Shown: piece by piece, positions 1-9,690 of the stretch
Position numbering within the stretch: position 1 is the stretch's first letter
How the letters are laid out: each line of letters opens with the position of its first letter
NCBI GenBank assembly: GCA_947044405.1
Contig: CAMRHE010000018.1
Coordinates: 372,001 to 436,000 of the forward strand
DNA from: Leptodactylus fallax
Taxonomy: Eukaryota; Chordata; Amphibia; Anura; Leptodactylidae
Length of the DNA: 64,000 nt
Reading direction: 5' to 3'
The notes under the pieces: generated by a model
What the model was told of the DNA's origin: nothing
The model's database searches: none
Seen by the model: the letters and a program-made list of their open reading frames with translations, nothing else
Program-made: the position numbers and the translations under genes

Positions 1-550
1 TTTGGTGATTTGAGGTGTTGGAACCCCTCCATCAGATTAAATTCTGCAGGGAAAATGCATTATTTGTATGTATTAACCTTTTCTTTGGATGAATGCATAC
101 GTTTTTCCATATCAGAGATGCGTGGTATGTTTCCTAGCTAGGATTTCAAGGAAGGTCAATCTCTGCTCTTACTATGCCCTAATAGGATGTAAATATCATT
201 CTACTGTAAATACATAATGGTCAAAAGCACTGACTAAGGAGACGAAAGACTGATGTTGATATCTAGATAGGCTAGCTAATGGATAATGCATTTATGAAAC
301 ATTAGCTTTAAGTCCTGTTGTTACTAAAAGGCATACATTTTTGCTAAAATTATAGCAGTAATACATTTGCAGATATTTGAAAACAAATTCCTTGTAAGCC
401 AAATTGTGATCAAACAGAGCTGCAAGGAAAAGTAAGTGTATCCCTTGCAATTACCTGGATTTCTGCAATACTAATAAAATGAGGTCTGATTATCTGTATT
501 TGTGACTTGGATAACAAACATAACATAACTAAACTGATAATACAAACAGC
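1..550. other. No recognisable feature
   Basis: AT-rich sequence without a convincing ORF, repeat terminus or RNA gene. Confidence 0.5.
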
Positions 551-680
551 TGACCCAGCCTCTCACCAAGGCTAAGGTCAGGACGCTGAATTGGCCATTC
601 CAAAACACAAAACAGTTTTTTTTTTTAGCTGATTTACTTATGAACATTGGGTCATTGTCTTATTGTATCACACAATGGAG
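551..680 (-). pseudogene. Degraded DDE transposase scrap
   Basis: The minus strand, read from about 678 downward, gives a short stretch with a DNDP motif preceded by IQ and a stop, then a lysine-rich segment and WNGQ. This is the spacing seen around the second catalytic aspartate of Tc1-like (DD34E) transposases. Everything else of the gene is gone, a poly(A) run interrupts it, and no terminal inverted repeat is visible. It could be chance similarity. I treat it as a fossil with no function. Confidence 0.35.
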
Positions 681-683
681 TAA

Positions 684-726
684 ATTAATAAGACTGGCGG
701 TTGCCTCACCAGTCTTAATAAAGTCC
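684..726. repeat. Short inverted repeat, TTAATAAGACTGG type (copy 1)
   Basis: The motif TTAATAAGACTGG is followed after about a dozen bases by its inverse, CCAGTCTTAATAAA, giving a small hairpin. A similar inverted pair occurs at 59096-59138, so this is probably a fragment of a dispersed MITE. Confidence 0.45.
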
Positions 727-1136
727 CTGACTGTCGGGCCAAGGCATCCACGCCCCAGTCATCCTGTTCACTTTCGCAAAAAGTGATAAGTGAGGCATAG
801 AATGAGAAATGTGGAACATCTTTGGTGCTAGGAAGGGCCATGTGCCAAAGATGCAACAAGTTAAACAACCAAATTGGCAAAGAAGGGTTAAATTAAAGGT
901 TTAATAAATCCCCCCCACCCCCCCAATTGTCTCTTTAGCTTGAGGTCATGGAATTATGCACTTAAATTCTCCTATAAAATGTTACACATTTTCAAATAAA
1001 ACATTCCTGTTTGTTTCATCTGTTTTAATCCATCTTGATAACTTCAGATATGTCAGTAACCAGGGTTTGAATGCCTTTTTTTTAATTAACAAAGCATATG
1101 TGAAGCCCACACTAAGCTCCCAGCACCAAACATTAC
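727..1136. other. No recognisable feature; C-rich run
   Basis: Contains a C-rich tract at 910-925. No coding or repeat signature is otherwise visible. Confidence 0.45.
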
Positions 1137-1439
1137 TAGAGATGAACGAATCGAAGCTGCAGAAGTGGAATTCGATCCGAATTTTAGGAAATCTTCAATT
1201 TGCATGGAATCCGGATTTCCTGATGCTTCGCGGTAACGAATATTTAGTAAGGACCTTTGTGACATCAGACGGTCACAAGATATTCTCTAGTGATGTGATT
1301 GGGTAGGCGTGTCTTTGCTTGTTAGCAGATCCTTCCACATGAATAAAAGTTGTCCGTGCTGGAGAGAGAGGGGGAGAGGGAGAGGGGGAGAGGGAGAGAG
1401 GGAGAGAGGGAGAGAGGGAGAGAGGGGAGAGAGGGGAGA

Positions 1440-1520
<81 letters not shown>

Positions 1521-1685
1521 GACCGCGGCATCCAAGAGCTTCCGCCATTTTGCCGCCAACCCAGGCTATCTGCAGACAGGAAATAGCTGTTTATTCACCG
1601 CGAATTAATTCGGATCGAATAGAATCGTATCAAAAAATTCGGCGAAGTTGCCGAATCGAATTTTTTAAAACTTCGCTCATCTCTA
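1137..1685. mobile_element. TA-flanked MITE with TIR GAGATGARCGAA
   Basis: The left end reads TA-GAGATGAACGAATCGAAG. The right end is its inverse (CTTCGCTCATCTC-TA), with TA on both sides. Inner segments rich in CGAAT and TTCGG are also partly inverted. TA targets suggest a Tc1/mariner-type non-autonomous element. There is no transposase, and a large (GA)n microsatellite has grown inside it. Confidence 0.65.
1363..1518. repeat. (GA)n microsatellite with imperfect GGGAGA units
   Basis: About 155 bp of almost pure purine on the plus strand: GAGAGGGA-type units on the left, then a perfect (GA)n run from about 1447 to 1517. It opens repetitive Arg-Glu and Ser-Leu reading frames on both strands that are not genes. 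Confidence 0.95.
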
Positions 1686-1857
1686 CTTATCACCAATCAT
1701 CTGCCACTATGGTAAATCTGGAGTTATTTAAGTCTGTCTAGTCTAAATTTGCACTTTTTCTAACTATTAGACAGTATTTGTGAATCTTCCGCAAAGTGAT
1801 CAGTAAAAGACAAGAACAGTGCAACTGTATGTGAGTTATTAATTTAGATAGATTGGG
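1686..1857. other. No recognisable feature
   Basis: Short AT-rich gap between two repeats. Confidence 0.4.
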
Positions 1858-2150
1858 TCAGATTTATAAAGAATTTATTTGTTACATATACCTGCAGGGA
1901 AAATCTTCTCCTGTTCATATCTGGTGTAAATTTCTTGCATCAGATTTCTGGCGTAAATGATGATAAATCTGATGTCGCTAATGACCCACCCCTGCATGCT
2001 CTTGTCACGCCACCTTTACAGAATAGTGGTAAAAGCAGTACAGGATTTATAAAGTTGCTAATTTTTTTGCACAAAATGCTGCTTTGTGTAAAGAATTGCA
2101 ACTTTTTACGCCTCATATGCTTGAAAATTGGCATACAAGGCATAATAAAT
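1858..2150. repeat. Probable old dispersed repeat with AGATTTATAAAG / AATAAATCTGCC edges
   Basis: Begins near GGGTCAGATTTATAAAG and ends near CATAATAAATCTGCC, edges that are roughly inverted. It has internal motifs (GGCGTAAATGATGATAAATCTG-like) reminiscent of small anuran DNA-transposon derivatives. The assignment is by resemblance only. Confidence 0.35.
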
Positions 2151-2975
2151 CTGCCTCATTTTGTTTGTTATGTAAGCCACAAATACACACAATTAGACCA
2201 CATTTTACTAGTAATCAAATGTCAGAAATCCAGGTAATTCCTAAGGGTTCACTTACTTTTTCTTGCAACTGAAGTTAATGGTAGTGTGCTAGTTCTGTGA
2301 GAATTTACAGACTGCATGTTAATAGAGTATTCCCAAAGCCATTCCTACTTCTGTCAGTAACTTTAAACAATGCATTTTTGCTACATTTTCTTAAACATTA
2401 ATGGAATTTTCCTCAAGAGATCTAATTAGTTTTGCAATATGGAGAAATGAAGATCTAATGCAATACTCTTCAGGTATACCTGGACAAGCTAATAATAGTC
2501 AATGTATTCACTTGTATAACACATTTGGACATTTCCTTTTCTACATTTTTAGACTGTGGGAACGAATTTCTAGAATCTGGCTAAAGCCGCCTGGACATTG
2601 ATAAGGAGGTTTAACACACATCACTGTATAGGAAGCGGCTTCCCATTAGGTAAGGTGAATATTTGCAGTCTTTTTCAGAGTTCTTAATAATTGCTGAGTA
2701 TTGCCAGGCTTGATATATGCACTCTAGTGGAAAACTGCCAAGCAAACCGCTGCTAAAATCTTTCATCATAAAAGTAAATGTCACTTTTTCAGACAGTTCA
2801 GGTAGACCAACTACCAGGCATGATCATAATAAAGTCCTCTATGCCTCTATATGGAAACCATTATCCTAGACTATATTGTATAACATTGTGGCATGAAGTT
2901 ATATTACATAGTTCATCCTCAGCATGAAAGTAATTTATATCATGATAATACAATTCCTAACATTTGATCCTTTAT
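2151..2975. other. No recognisable feature
   Basis: AT-rich with scattered stops in all frames. No repeat termini seen. Confidence 0.5.
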
Positions 2976-3464
2976 TTAAGGGAGTCTATCATTCATATTT
3001 TTGTTTTTTAACTAATACTATCTTCCTGTAGCCTTTAGAAAGGCTATTGTAGGCATACCTTTCTTTTACTGAATCTTGCCGGCTTTTTCAATAAAAAGCC
3101 CTTTTCTTGTTATGCAAATTAGTCCTCACAGAGCACAGGGGGCTGCACTGTCCTCTCCCTGCATTGCCGCCCCCTTCTTCCCTGCTGTTCATGCCTTCTT
3201 CTCCTCTTCTTTGCTTCTTCCTCCTATTGGCACCAACTAAATCTCACGCATGTGCGAGAATTTATTCATGCCGACGGAAAGAAGCAGCAAAGCGATGCAG
3301 AGAGAGGATGACGATGCCGGTGTGCTCCGTGAAGACTAATTTCCATAAAAAGAAAAGGGCTTTTTATAGAAAAAGCCAGCAAGATTCAGTAAAAGTCTTT
3401 CTAAAGGCTGTAGGAAGATAGGATTAGTTAAAAATCAAAAATATGAAGGATAGACTCCCTTTAA
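2976..3464. mobile_element. Foldback T2/Kolobok-type MITE (copy E1)
   Basis: TTAA stands at both ends (2976-2979, 3461-3464). The left terminus GGGAGTCTATCATTCAT is matched by the inverse of TATGAAGGATAGACTCCC on the right. The inverted repeats run about 125 bp and include TAGCCTTTAGAAAGGC and the paired AAAAGCC / GGCTTTTT blocks. The weaker pair CTCACAGAGCAC / GTGCTCCGTGAAG extends the hairpin further in. The core is pyrimidine-rich (CTTCTTCC). TTAA targets with AGGGA-type ends fit the T2 family known from Xenopus. No transposase is present. Confidence 0.85.
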
Positions 3465-3784
3465 TAGCAAAAAGAGAACAGGGATATCACTGTGGTGTAG
3501 CCATCAATCTAATTCTGTAGGACACTATTGTTTTATAATGTAATACTCATTGTTCCCAAAACAAATAGACTATAATGACCATGCCCAAGTGTTGACCAAC
3601 TGATGCCTCTACAAAAGCAATGTCTGTGTAAACTGCTACAGTATTTGCAAAAAACATGCATAGACCAACCAGCCACAAGTTCTGCCTGGCATTGTTACAA
3701 CAGGTAAAATCCTCAGGACCACATTTGTATGGAAAATCCTGCCATTATTGAAAAAAAAAATAATACAGAATTGTATGTTTTTTT
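3465..3784. other. No recognisable feature
   Basis: Unremarkable AT-rich sequence with A-runs and T-runs near 3750-3785. Confidence 0.45.
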
Positions 3785-4005
3785 TCAAGCGGACACCCAA
3801 AAATGTTAATAGCTAATCAAAACATTACATGCACCCCAAAATGGTGGCAACTAAAAGTAAAATGCAGTGTGCAAAAAATAAGCCCTCATATGGCTATGTC
3901 GACTGAAAAACAAAGTTATGAAGTTTGGAAAGTGGAGAAGGAAAATATGAAAAAAGTTGCCCTCCCTTAATGCTCAAACTATCCTGCATCCTTAAGGGAT
4001 TAAAA
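3785..4005. repeat. Likely end of a dispersed DNA transposon
   Basis: The stretch with AAGCCCTCATATGGCTATG and a final TCCTTAAGGGATTAA resembles terminal sequence of a common anuran repeat. The second terminus is not visible, so it is either truncated or only a resemblance. Confidence 0.35.
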
Positions 4006-4107
4006 AGGACCCTTAGCTACAGATCAGAATAGTGAAAAATAGCATAGTACCGCTTTAGCCAGAAAAAAAATCATGCAATATTTGATATTTGTGTGTCAAA
4101 GAGACAG

Positions 4108-4191
4108 GTATGTAGGTATGACACCTTTATTGGCTAACCAGAAAAATTACATTTGCAAGCTTTCAAAGCACAGAGACTTCTTCTTTAGGCA
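4108..4191 (-). repeat. Hammerhead-like Penelope-type repeat, inverted arm
   Basis: Read on the minus strand this arm contains CCTAAAGA, a GAAGTCTCTGTGCTTT block, GAAAGCTTGC, TAATTTTTCTGGTTAGCC and AATAAAGG. This is the layout of hammerhead-bearing repeats at Penelope-like element ends (CUGANGA, stem II, GAAA, short stem III). The essential G of CUGA is A here, so it cannot be an active ribozyme. The same unit follows on the plus strand. Confidence 0.5.
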
Positions 4192-4210
4192 TTTCCAAAT
4201 TAATAGAAAC

Positions 4211-4265
4211 AGCCTGAAGAAGGAGCCTCTGTGCTTTGAAGCATGCAAATGTAATTTTTCTGGTA
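4211..4265 (+). repeat. Hammerhead-like Penelope-type repeat, direct arm
   Basis: CTGAAGA at 4214-4220 fits the hammerhead box CUGANGA. It is followed by GGAGCCTCTGTGCTTT, then GAAGCATGC in place of GAAA plus stem III, and TAATTTTTCTGGTAT. It mirrors the arm at 4108-4191 across a spacer of about 20 bases. The GAAA box has lost an A. Confidence 0.5.
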
Positions 4266-5189
4266 TCAAATATAGTATCAAAGTATCAAATATAGACAGA
4301 ATTGGTATAATAAAAACTGCTTACAAGTTGGTTATCGAAAAAAACAGAATGGAAAGAGTGCTTTCCAACTAGTGTCCCAAAATGCTGAAAAACTACAACT
4401 CACAAGAGCAGGAAAGGCACAAATTGGAGAGCACTGAATTAAGACATATCTTTACTTTTACAGTACCTATTAAAGAAACTGAACATTATATCCCTTACAA
4501 CTACAGCTTGTAAAAATGAAAAATAAAAATAAATGGGGAATTACTGAAAAACTGTATTGAGAATATACAGCAAATTTGTAAAAGTAAAGGAGCATGTGTC
4601 AAAGAGCAGAGGTATATGCTGCTTAGAAGCTTGAAATAATAAAGGTACATCAATGTGTAAACCAATGAATGAGGGTGTGCATTGCTGCAGAGGTTTACAA
4701 TGCAAGATCCAGCTGACTGTGCATTACACATACAGTGAAGACCCTTGCTTTAACAAGTGTCACCAATCGTAGTCTTCATTATAACACTTCAAATGAGAGC
4801 CGTTGCAGTGAGGTGCCAAAATTATCTCCTCTATCTGACACTACCAGCAGGATACCTATACTTTTGATATCCTGCGGAGCTCAGCTAGCCAGCAACAGCA
4901 ATATCAGCAAGAACAATCACTGTCTTATTTTCTGTACAATCTAAAACATCCTGTATAGGATACAATAGGAAAACATAGCTAGAACATAACATATAGCACA
5001 AACAATGAGTTTTCACTGAACTGTTCCTACTGATATCACAGTCTGGGAAGGCATATGCAAGAAAGTTCTCAATGATGGAAAAAAAAAGGAAAACAGACTC
5101 TAGTACCACCTTTTGGCAAATGCAGTCTTCTCCCTAAGGAGTCATAGTACCCCTTCTAACGCACATCTATGATCTCTTACCCAGCCAAA
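4266..5189. other. No gene; small repeat-like patch near 4366-4430
   Basis: The patch with GTCCCAAAATGCTGAAAAAC and CTACAACTCACAAGAG resembles a common vertebrate MITE fragment. The rest shows nothing recognisable. Confidence 0.35.
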
Positions 5190-5310
5190 CTAGTTCCCTA
5201 CTTCTTACTGATGAGGGGCAATAACCCCCAAAACAGCTGTCTATTTATTTGGGTCTCTATTCCTTCTCTGGTTTGGCTTTCATGTCACTAGGTTTGTTAG
5301 AGAACCAGGT
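5190..5310 (+). mobile_element. Penelope-type terminal repeat fragment
   Basis: A repeat fragment holding the hammerhead motif at 5208-5241, followed by a pyrimidine-rich stretch (GGGTCTCTATTCCTTCTCTG). This is the arrangement of Penelope-like pseudo-LTR ends. No RT sequence is attached. Confidence 0.5.
5205..5243 (+). ncRNA. Hammerhead ribozyme motif, decayed
   Basis: Perfect CTGATGA box at 5208-5214, stem II GGGG (5215-5218) with CCCC (5226-5229), AAAA at 5230-5233 where GAAA is expected, then self-complementary CAGCTG (5234-5239) and the cleavage triplet GTC at 5239-5241. Stem I is weak: only the two pairs next to the core are clear. The change of G12 to A removes the general base, so self-cleavage is not expected. 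The C before it suggests loss by CpG deamination. Confidence 0.6.
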
Positions 5311-5469
5311 ATTGATCTATAAAGAACTACCTTCTAAAAGGTACATAGATATAAGAACTCAACACTCCATAGTATAATGCAATCCAATGGATTTATTTAG
5401 GATTTCATCACAGTGAGTAGACAATTAGTGATATATTACTTAGCGCCAGCTACTTCTATCACAGCAATA
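5311..5469. other. No recognisable feature
   Basis: Short AT-rich gap. Confidence 0.4.
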
Positions 5470-5990
5470 TCCCAAGAGTCTGATGAAGGCCTAAATCAAA
5501 ATCACGATTAATCAGGCATTTTACCTTGATTACGATTAATAGCAATTACGTCCCGCACGCTTTAAAACCACGGCCCCTTTTACAGTATGACTATGTGTTG
5601 GGCGAACCTCATGAGATTCGCCCAGTGGTTTCATTCAAAGCGAACACGGTCAAACAAAACTGCTATTATACTCTGGGATCCAGAATAAATAAAGTGGAGG
5701 CCCATAGGAGGTGAGCTCCGGCGCATCTTTCTGTTCTCTTCGGCGTTGCTGCCCGTTGTCCAGGAGCGGCGAGGCCTGTGATTGAGTTTTAGCATCACGG
5801 GGCCTTGTGACACATAGATGCAAGCTTTGCGGTGCCACGTGACTCCTGAGGCCCAATTACAGACCTCAGTCTGTATGTGTTGTTCCATTCTTCTGTTCCA
5901 CCATATGAACAAAACACAGAGAACAGTGAAAACTGATCTCTCTAATAACAGGCCCCAACAGAGCCTGACAGACTCCACTATTAGGCATCT
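5470..5990. repeat. GC-richer repeat mosaic
   Basis: Clearly richer in G+C and CpG than its flanks. It contains two motifs seen in anuran dispersed repeats: AATCACGATTAATC with ATTACGATTAATAGC (5500-5545), and GGGCGAACCTC with its inverse GAGATTCGCCC (5600-5622) followed by TATTATACTCTGGG. No complete terminal inverted repeats are delimited, and it is probably at least two elements. The minus-strand reading frames crossing it have no recognisable product. Confidence 0.45.
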
Positions 5991-6198
5991 GTTATGTTGC
6001 TACTTTCCAAGATGAAAAATTCTTGCATGAAGGGCTTTTGCGCCTGCAATTTTAAAGTTGACTCTGCACTGAATGCTTCTAACAAAAATGTGAGAGAGGC
6101 CTAAGCTGCAATAAACATGTTCTAAATAAAAGACTACCCATTTGTTTATAGATATACTAAGCATCTCTACACTTAGACATTGCACATACAAAGAAAGG
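5991..6198. other. No recognisable feature
   Basis: Short AT-rich gap before a TTAA-flanked MITE. Confidence 0.4.
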
Positions 6199-6740
6199 TT
6201 AAAGGGAGTCTATCATTAAAAAAAAAAAAAATACAACTTTTAAGGTAATGGCACGTTGGAATGGCCTTTAAAAAGGCCATTCTTCTCCTACCTTTCATTG
6301 TTGTCGTCTCCCAACCATTTCTGTAAAAATCTGTTTCTAGCAGCGAGCACCGACCGTGTCATCGCTTCTCACCGCCCATTAGTCTGTTGTGGTGACTCCT
6401 ATCTTGGTCTTCTCTGTATGTTTTTTCTTCTACTTCCTCTGACGCAGCGCTGGACCGCCGCCATTTTCCGGTGGCCTTTCACAAGAGGCGCAGTACGGAC
6501 CGCCGGAAAATGGCGGTCCGTCATGTGCGGTCGCTGCCGTCCAGCACTGCGTCAGAGGAAGTAGAAGAGAATACCAAGATGGGAGTCATCACAACAGACT
6601 AATGGGCGGTGACGGATTTTTACAGAAATGGTTGGGAGAAGACAACAATGAAAGGTAGGAGAAGAATGTCCTTTTTAAAGGCCATTCCAACGTGCCATTA
6701 GCTTAAAAGTTGTTTTTTTTTAATGATAGATTCCCTTTAA
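6199..6740. mobile_element. Long foldback T2/Kolobok-type MITE (copy E2)
   Basis: TTAA at both ends (6199-6202, 6737-6740), with termini AAGGGAGTCTATCATT and the inverse of AATGATAGATTCCCTT. The inverted repeats extend about 250 bp with few mismatches, including GGCACGTTGGAATGGCC, CTACCTTTCATTGTTGTC, CTTCTACTTCCTCTGACGC and an inner GGACCGCC/GGCGGTCC pair. The left arm has about 35 extra bases near 6335-6370. The element is nearly one large hairpin and holds no transposase. Its outer ends match copy E1 while the core differs. Confidence 0.9.
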
Positions 6741-7141
6741 TATCACAATGATCTATTTCACTGTATTCCACAAGTGTTGGAAGTATACAGAAGGTCTTAT
6801 CCAATTGACACTGTATATTCTGTAAACTAGTATTGTGAATTCTGGAAAAAATATTTCTATACATGTTTGGATGAAAAATGTTTTACTACATTGCATTTGT
6901 AAGGAGAGAAGCATTCCATATTTTTAACTTGCAGGACTACAACGTACTACTATTAGACAAAGGACCTTGACAAATTGTCTAAAACTTCTCATTTACAAAT
7001 TCTGTGTGCAAAAGAACTGGAGAGAAAAAGAAGTGTATTGTTTAAACAAAATCCACTATTCCAGGCTAAACCTAATTCACACAATAGTGTTTTGCATCAG
7101 TATTTGTAAGCCAAAACAGGAGCAGGTTTAAAAGAGAGAAG
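6741..7141. other. No recognisable feature
   Basis: AT-rich, no repeat ends or coding signature. Confidence 0.45.
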
Positions 7142-7168
7142 AAAAAAAAAAAAAAAAAAAAAAAAAAA
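7142..7168. repeat. Poly(A) tract, 27 bp
   Basis: Uninterrupted A run. There is no recognisable retrotransposon body directly upstream. Confidence 0.9.
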
Positions 7169-7212
7169 CAGAGCAGGAACAAATCTTTCCCTTATACTTT
7201 AAGCCAGATTTA

Positions 7213-7489
7213 GGCTAAGGACCCACGTTGCGGAAACGCAGCTTTTTTGTTGCAGATTTTGCTGCGTTTTTTAGACCCAAAGCAAGAAATGGATTGAGCA
7301 AGAGGTAGAAGTATAAATACTTCCTATATATTTCCCATTAGTCAAGAATGGCTAAAAAAGGAATGGGAAATATATAGGAAGCTCTTACACTTCTACCTTC
7401 TGCTCAATCCACTCCTGGCTTTGGCTCAAAAAACCGCAGCAAAATCTGCAACAAAAAAAGCTGCGTTTTCGCAACGTGGGGCTTTAGTC
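7213..7489. mobile_element. PIF/Harbinger-type foldback MITE (copy A1)
   Basis: TTA on both sides (7210-7212, 7490-7492). The terminus GGCTAAGGACCCACGTTGC is matched by the inverse of GCAACGTGGGGCTTTAGTC. The inverted repeats span nearly the whole element (GGAAACGCAGC, TTGCAGATTTTGC, GTAGAAGTATAA, TTCCTATATATTTCCCAT). A 3-bp TWA target duplication with GG-starting ends is the Harbinger signature. It abuts the T2-type element starting at 7490. Confidence 0.85.
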
Positions 7490-7845
7490 TTAAAAGGGAA
7501 TCTGTCACCAGAACTTAGGAAATCAACCCAGCCTTGCAGGTAGATAGGTTAGGATTGAAATGAAACCGTATTTTATCCTTGTAAATTGGTGCCTCCATTA
7601 CAAAGATATCGCTATTTTTGTCAATGCGTAAGTGAATTATTTAGGGCAATGAAGGTGTTGCTACTTACATCTTTGAAGCAATGAGTGTGTTGCTGTTGCT
7701 GCAAAGAGTTAATTTGCATATTGACAAAACAGTGATATCATAGTAAGGAAGGCACAGATTCACAAAGGGAAAACACAGTTTAATTTAAGTGACCTTACCC
7801 TATCTGCAGGATTGGGTTGTTATTATGGGTTCTGGAGACAGACTC
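7490..7845. mobile_element. T2-type MITE, right end decayed
   Basis: Starts TTAAAAGGGAATCTGTCACC. The inverse of TGGAGACAGACTC near 7829-7841 and paired blocks (CAGCCTTGCAGGTAGATAGG against CCTATCTGCAGGATTGGG) mark the other arm. The right TTAA is no longer intact. Confidence 0.65.
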
Positions 7846-8970
7846 AGGGGCAATTACCTTGACCCACTCCTAGAGCGTATAATATGCCACCCAAACCATA
7901 AACACAGGCACAGACCAGGTTTCTTTGTTCATTCAAAATGAGGCCAAGTAGAATGGTAGGCACAGTAGATGCTTAGTAAGGATATCAATGCTCTGAAGCT
8001 ATAGTCCGTAGCCGCACAGTACTACTAGGAGAAGGGGTTGTGCTTTTAACAATCACTGCTGTCTCAGATCCATGTAGCATGGAATATGGAACAGCATATA
8101 CTAACACAACTAGAAAACAGGAATAGGAGCATAAACTCAAATAATGAGGATCAATGTGTATGAGTGACCCAAGTTGCAAATTAAAAAAAAAAAATGACCT
8201 GACAGCTACTGCAGATTTTCAACTAAATATCATTTTCACCAGAATCTGAACAACAGATGATTCACTATGGTATAGAATTATTTAATGCTAAATTGGATAA
8301 CAGCAACAATAACAGTGCTAATAATGATGATATTAGAACAACAGTCACGTTAGCAATAATTATATTTATTTAGTGAATTTCTCTTATGTTTCCGGCATGC
8401 GATAGCACTAGAAAACTGAAATGAATAAACAGGCATCCGGTTCATTAGATATCTGAAACAAAGTTAGAACTTAAAAGGAAATTCTTAATGCTAAATGACT
8501 TGCATTGTCTCTCACTCTTATTGAACCTGACACGTACAGTTAGGGCCCACTTAATTATCATGACATGCTATTCAAGCACACAGAAAACTACAAGTACTCA
8601 GGCATATTCAATCAATCTACAGGGCAATTTTAGCCCAGCTCAGCGTCATAAATAAATAAGTAAAATGCATAAAAATGTAAAAGGATTTGTACAAATAAAC
8701 AGTGTAGGAAAATTACCCAGCTTGCAATATACACTGATCCCAATGTGCAACCTGTGCATCACAGGAGGTAAGGGGACCCACTGTCCATCAAAAGCAGCTT
8801 CCTATCTTTGCTAGAAAACTACATAGATATTGCTAGCGAAGCATAAGAGGGGTGCTTTATGGGGAACAATTTGAGAGCCCATACAAATTATTGGACAGGG
8901 ACTCTCAGCTGTCTGTGTCCAACCTTGATACCATACTACTTGCATGCAGCTCTGTCCTATAGCACCTTAA
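7846..8970. other. No recognisable feature
   Basis: TE-poor AT-rich stretch. The part around 8280-8560 has no microsatellite or MITE signature. Confidence 0.45.
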
Positions 8971-9077
8971 GGCTAAGGCCCCACGTTGCAGAAACGCAGC
9001 ATTTTTTGTTGCAGATTTTGAACGCAGCAAAATCTGCAACAAAAACCACTGTATTTCCACAACATGGGGCCTTAGCC
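8971..9077. mobile_element. Short PIF/Harbinger-type MITE (copy A2)
   Basis: Exact TAA duplication on both sides (8968-8970, 9078-9080). Ends GGCTAAGGCCCCACGTTGC and inverse GGGGCCTTAGCC. Only 107 bp long: the two arms (GTTGCAGATTTTG against AAAATCTGCAAC) meet directly. This is an internally deleted copy of family A. Confidence 0.88.
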
Positions 9078-9080
9078 TAA

Positions 9081-9584
9081 TATACACTTTATATCTACAA
9101 CAGATTAGCAATAACAGACACTATGTCCTTGCTCTCACTTATGCTTCCAAACGTAGGTTTACCTTTTAATGATTTTGAGCTAACAGGAGCAGAATCCATG
9201 CAGACTGTAGGAAACGTGTATGAAGTTTATGTAATCAACAAAATACACAATCTGTATTATTACTACTAATAATACATACACATCATAAATATGATTGTAT
9301 GTATGTACCTTTCACATTCTAAAAGTTAATGAATTCCTACACACATAACCTTAGATTTTTACTTCTACCACTGAGACATATAACAGGTTTTGCTAAATTG
9401 ATAGATAGAATGATTATAGGCATAAGAAACTGTTACTACGATTTTTTCAAGGAACAATGAAAAGCGACGTACTGTCTGTTTGTAAAATAAATGTACCTTC
9501 CTTCTAAAGCCAAGTACTAGGCAAAATCTGAGAATGTGCATTCCACTTCAGTTTAAGAGGGTAGTCTCATGAAGACAATCCCCT
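9081..9584. other. No recognisable feature
   Basis: AT-rich, no repeat ends or coding signature. Confidence 0.45.
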
Positions 9585-9690
9585 ACAGAGTATTAGCTAT
9601 AGGGGGCACAGAGGTACCGCAGCAAAGGCCACTGTGACACACAGGAAGACACCAGTATTATAAATGGCACATGGGCTTCGGGGGCAGAGA
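9585..9690. repeat. Dispersed repeat J, degraded copy
   Basis: Shares AGGGGGCACAGAGGTACC, AAGACACCAGTATTATA and a following GGCACATG with the better copy at 42530-42716 (GGTGCAGAGGTAACA, AAGACACCACTATTATA, AGCACATG). Confidence 0.5.

Noticed and set aside
956..1306. 116-residue plus-strand frame
   Set aside because: Crosses the left boundary of the TA-flanked MITE at 1137 and shows no domain.
1273..1608. Several overlapping frames of 69-99 residues on both strands rich in Arg-Glu or Ser-Leu
   Set aside because: They are translations of the (GA)n microsatellite; all frames are open because the repeat lacks stop codons.
5631..5978. 115-residue minus-strand frame in GC-richer DNA
   Set aside because: Lies across a repeat mosaic and has no recognisable domain. 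Higher GC makes stops rarer.
6256..6564. 102-residue plus-strand frame
   Set aside because: Entirely inside one arm and centre of the foldback MITE E2.
7142..7168. Poly(A) run as evidence of a processed pseudogene
   Set aside because: No coding relic or target duplication upstream.
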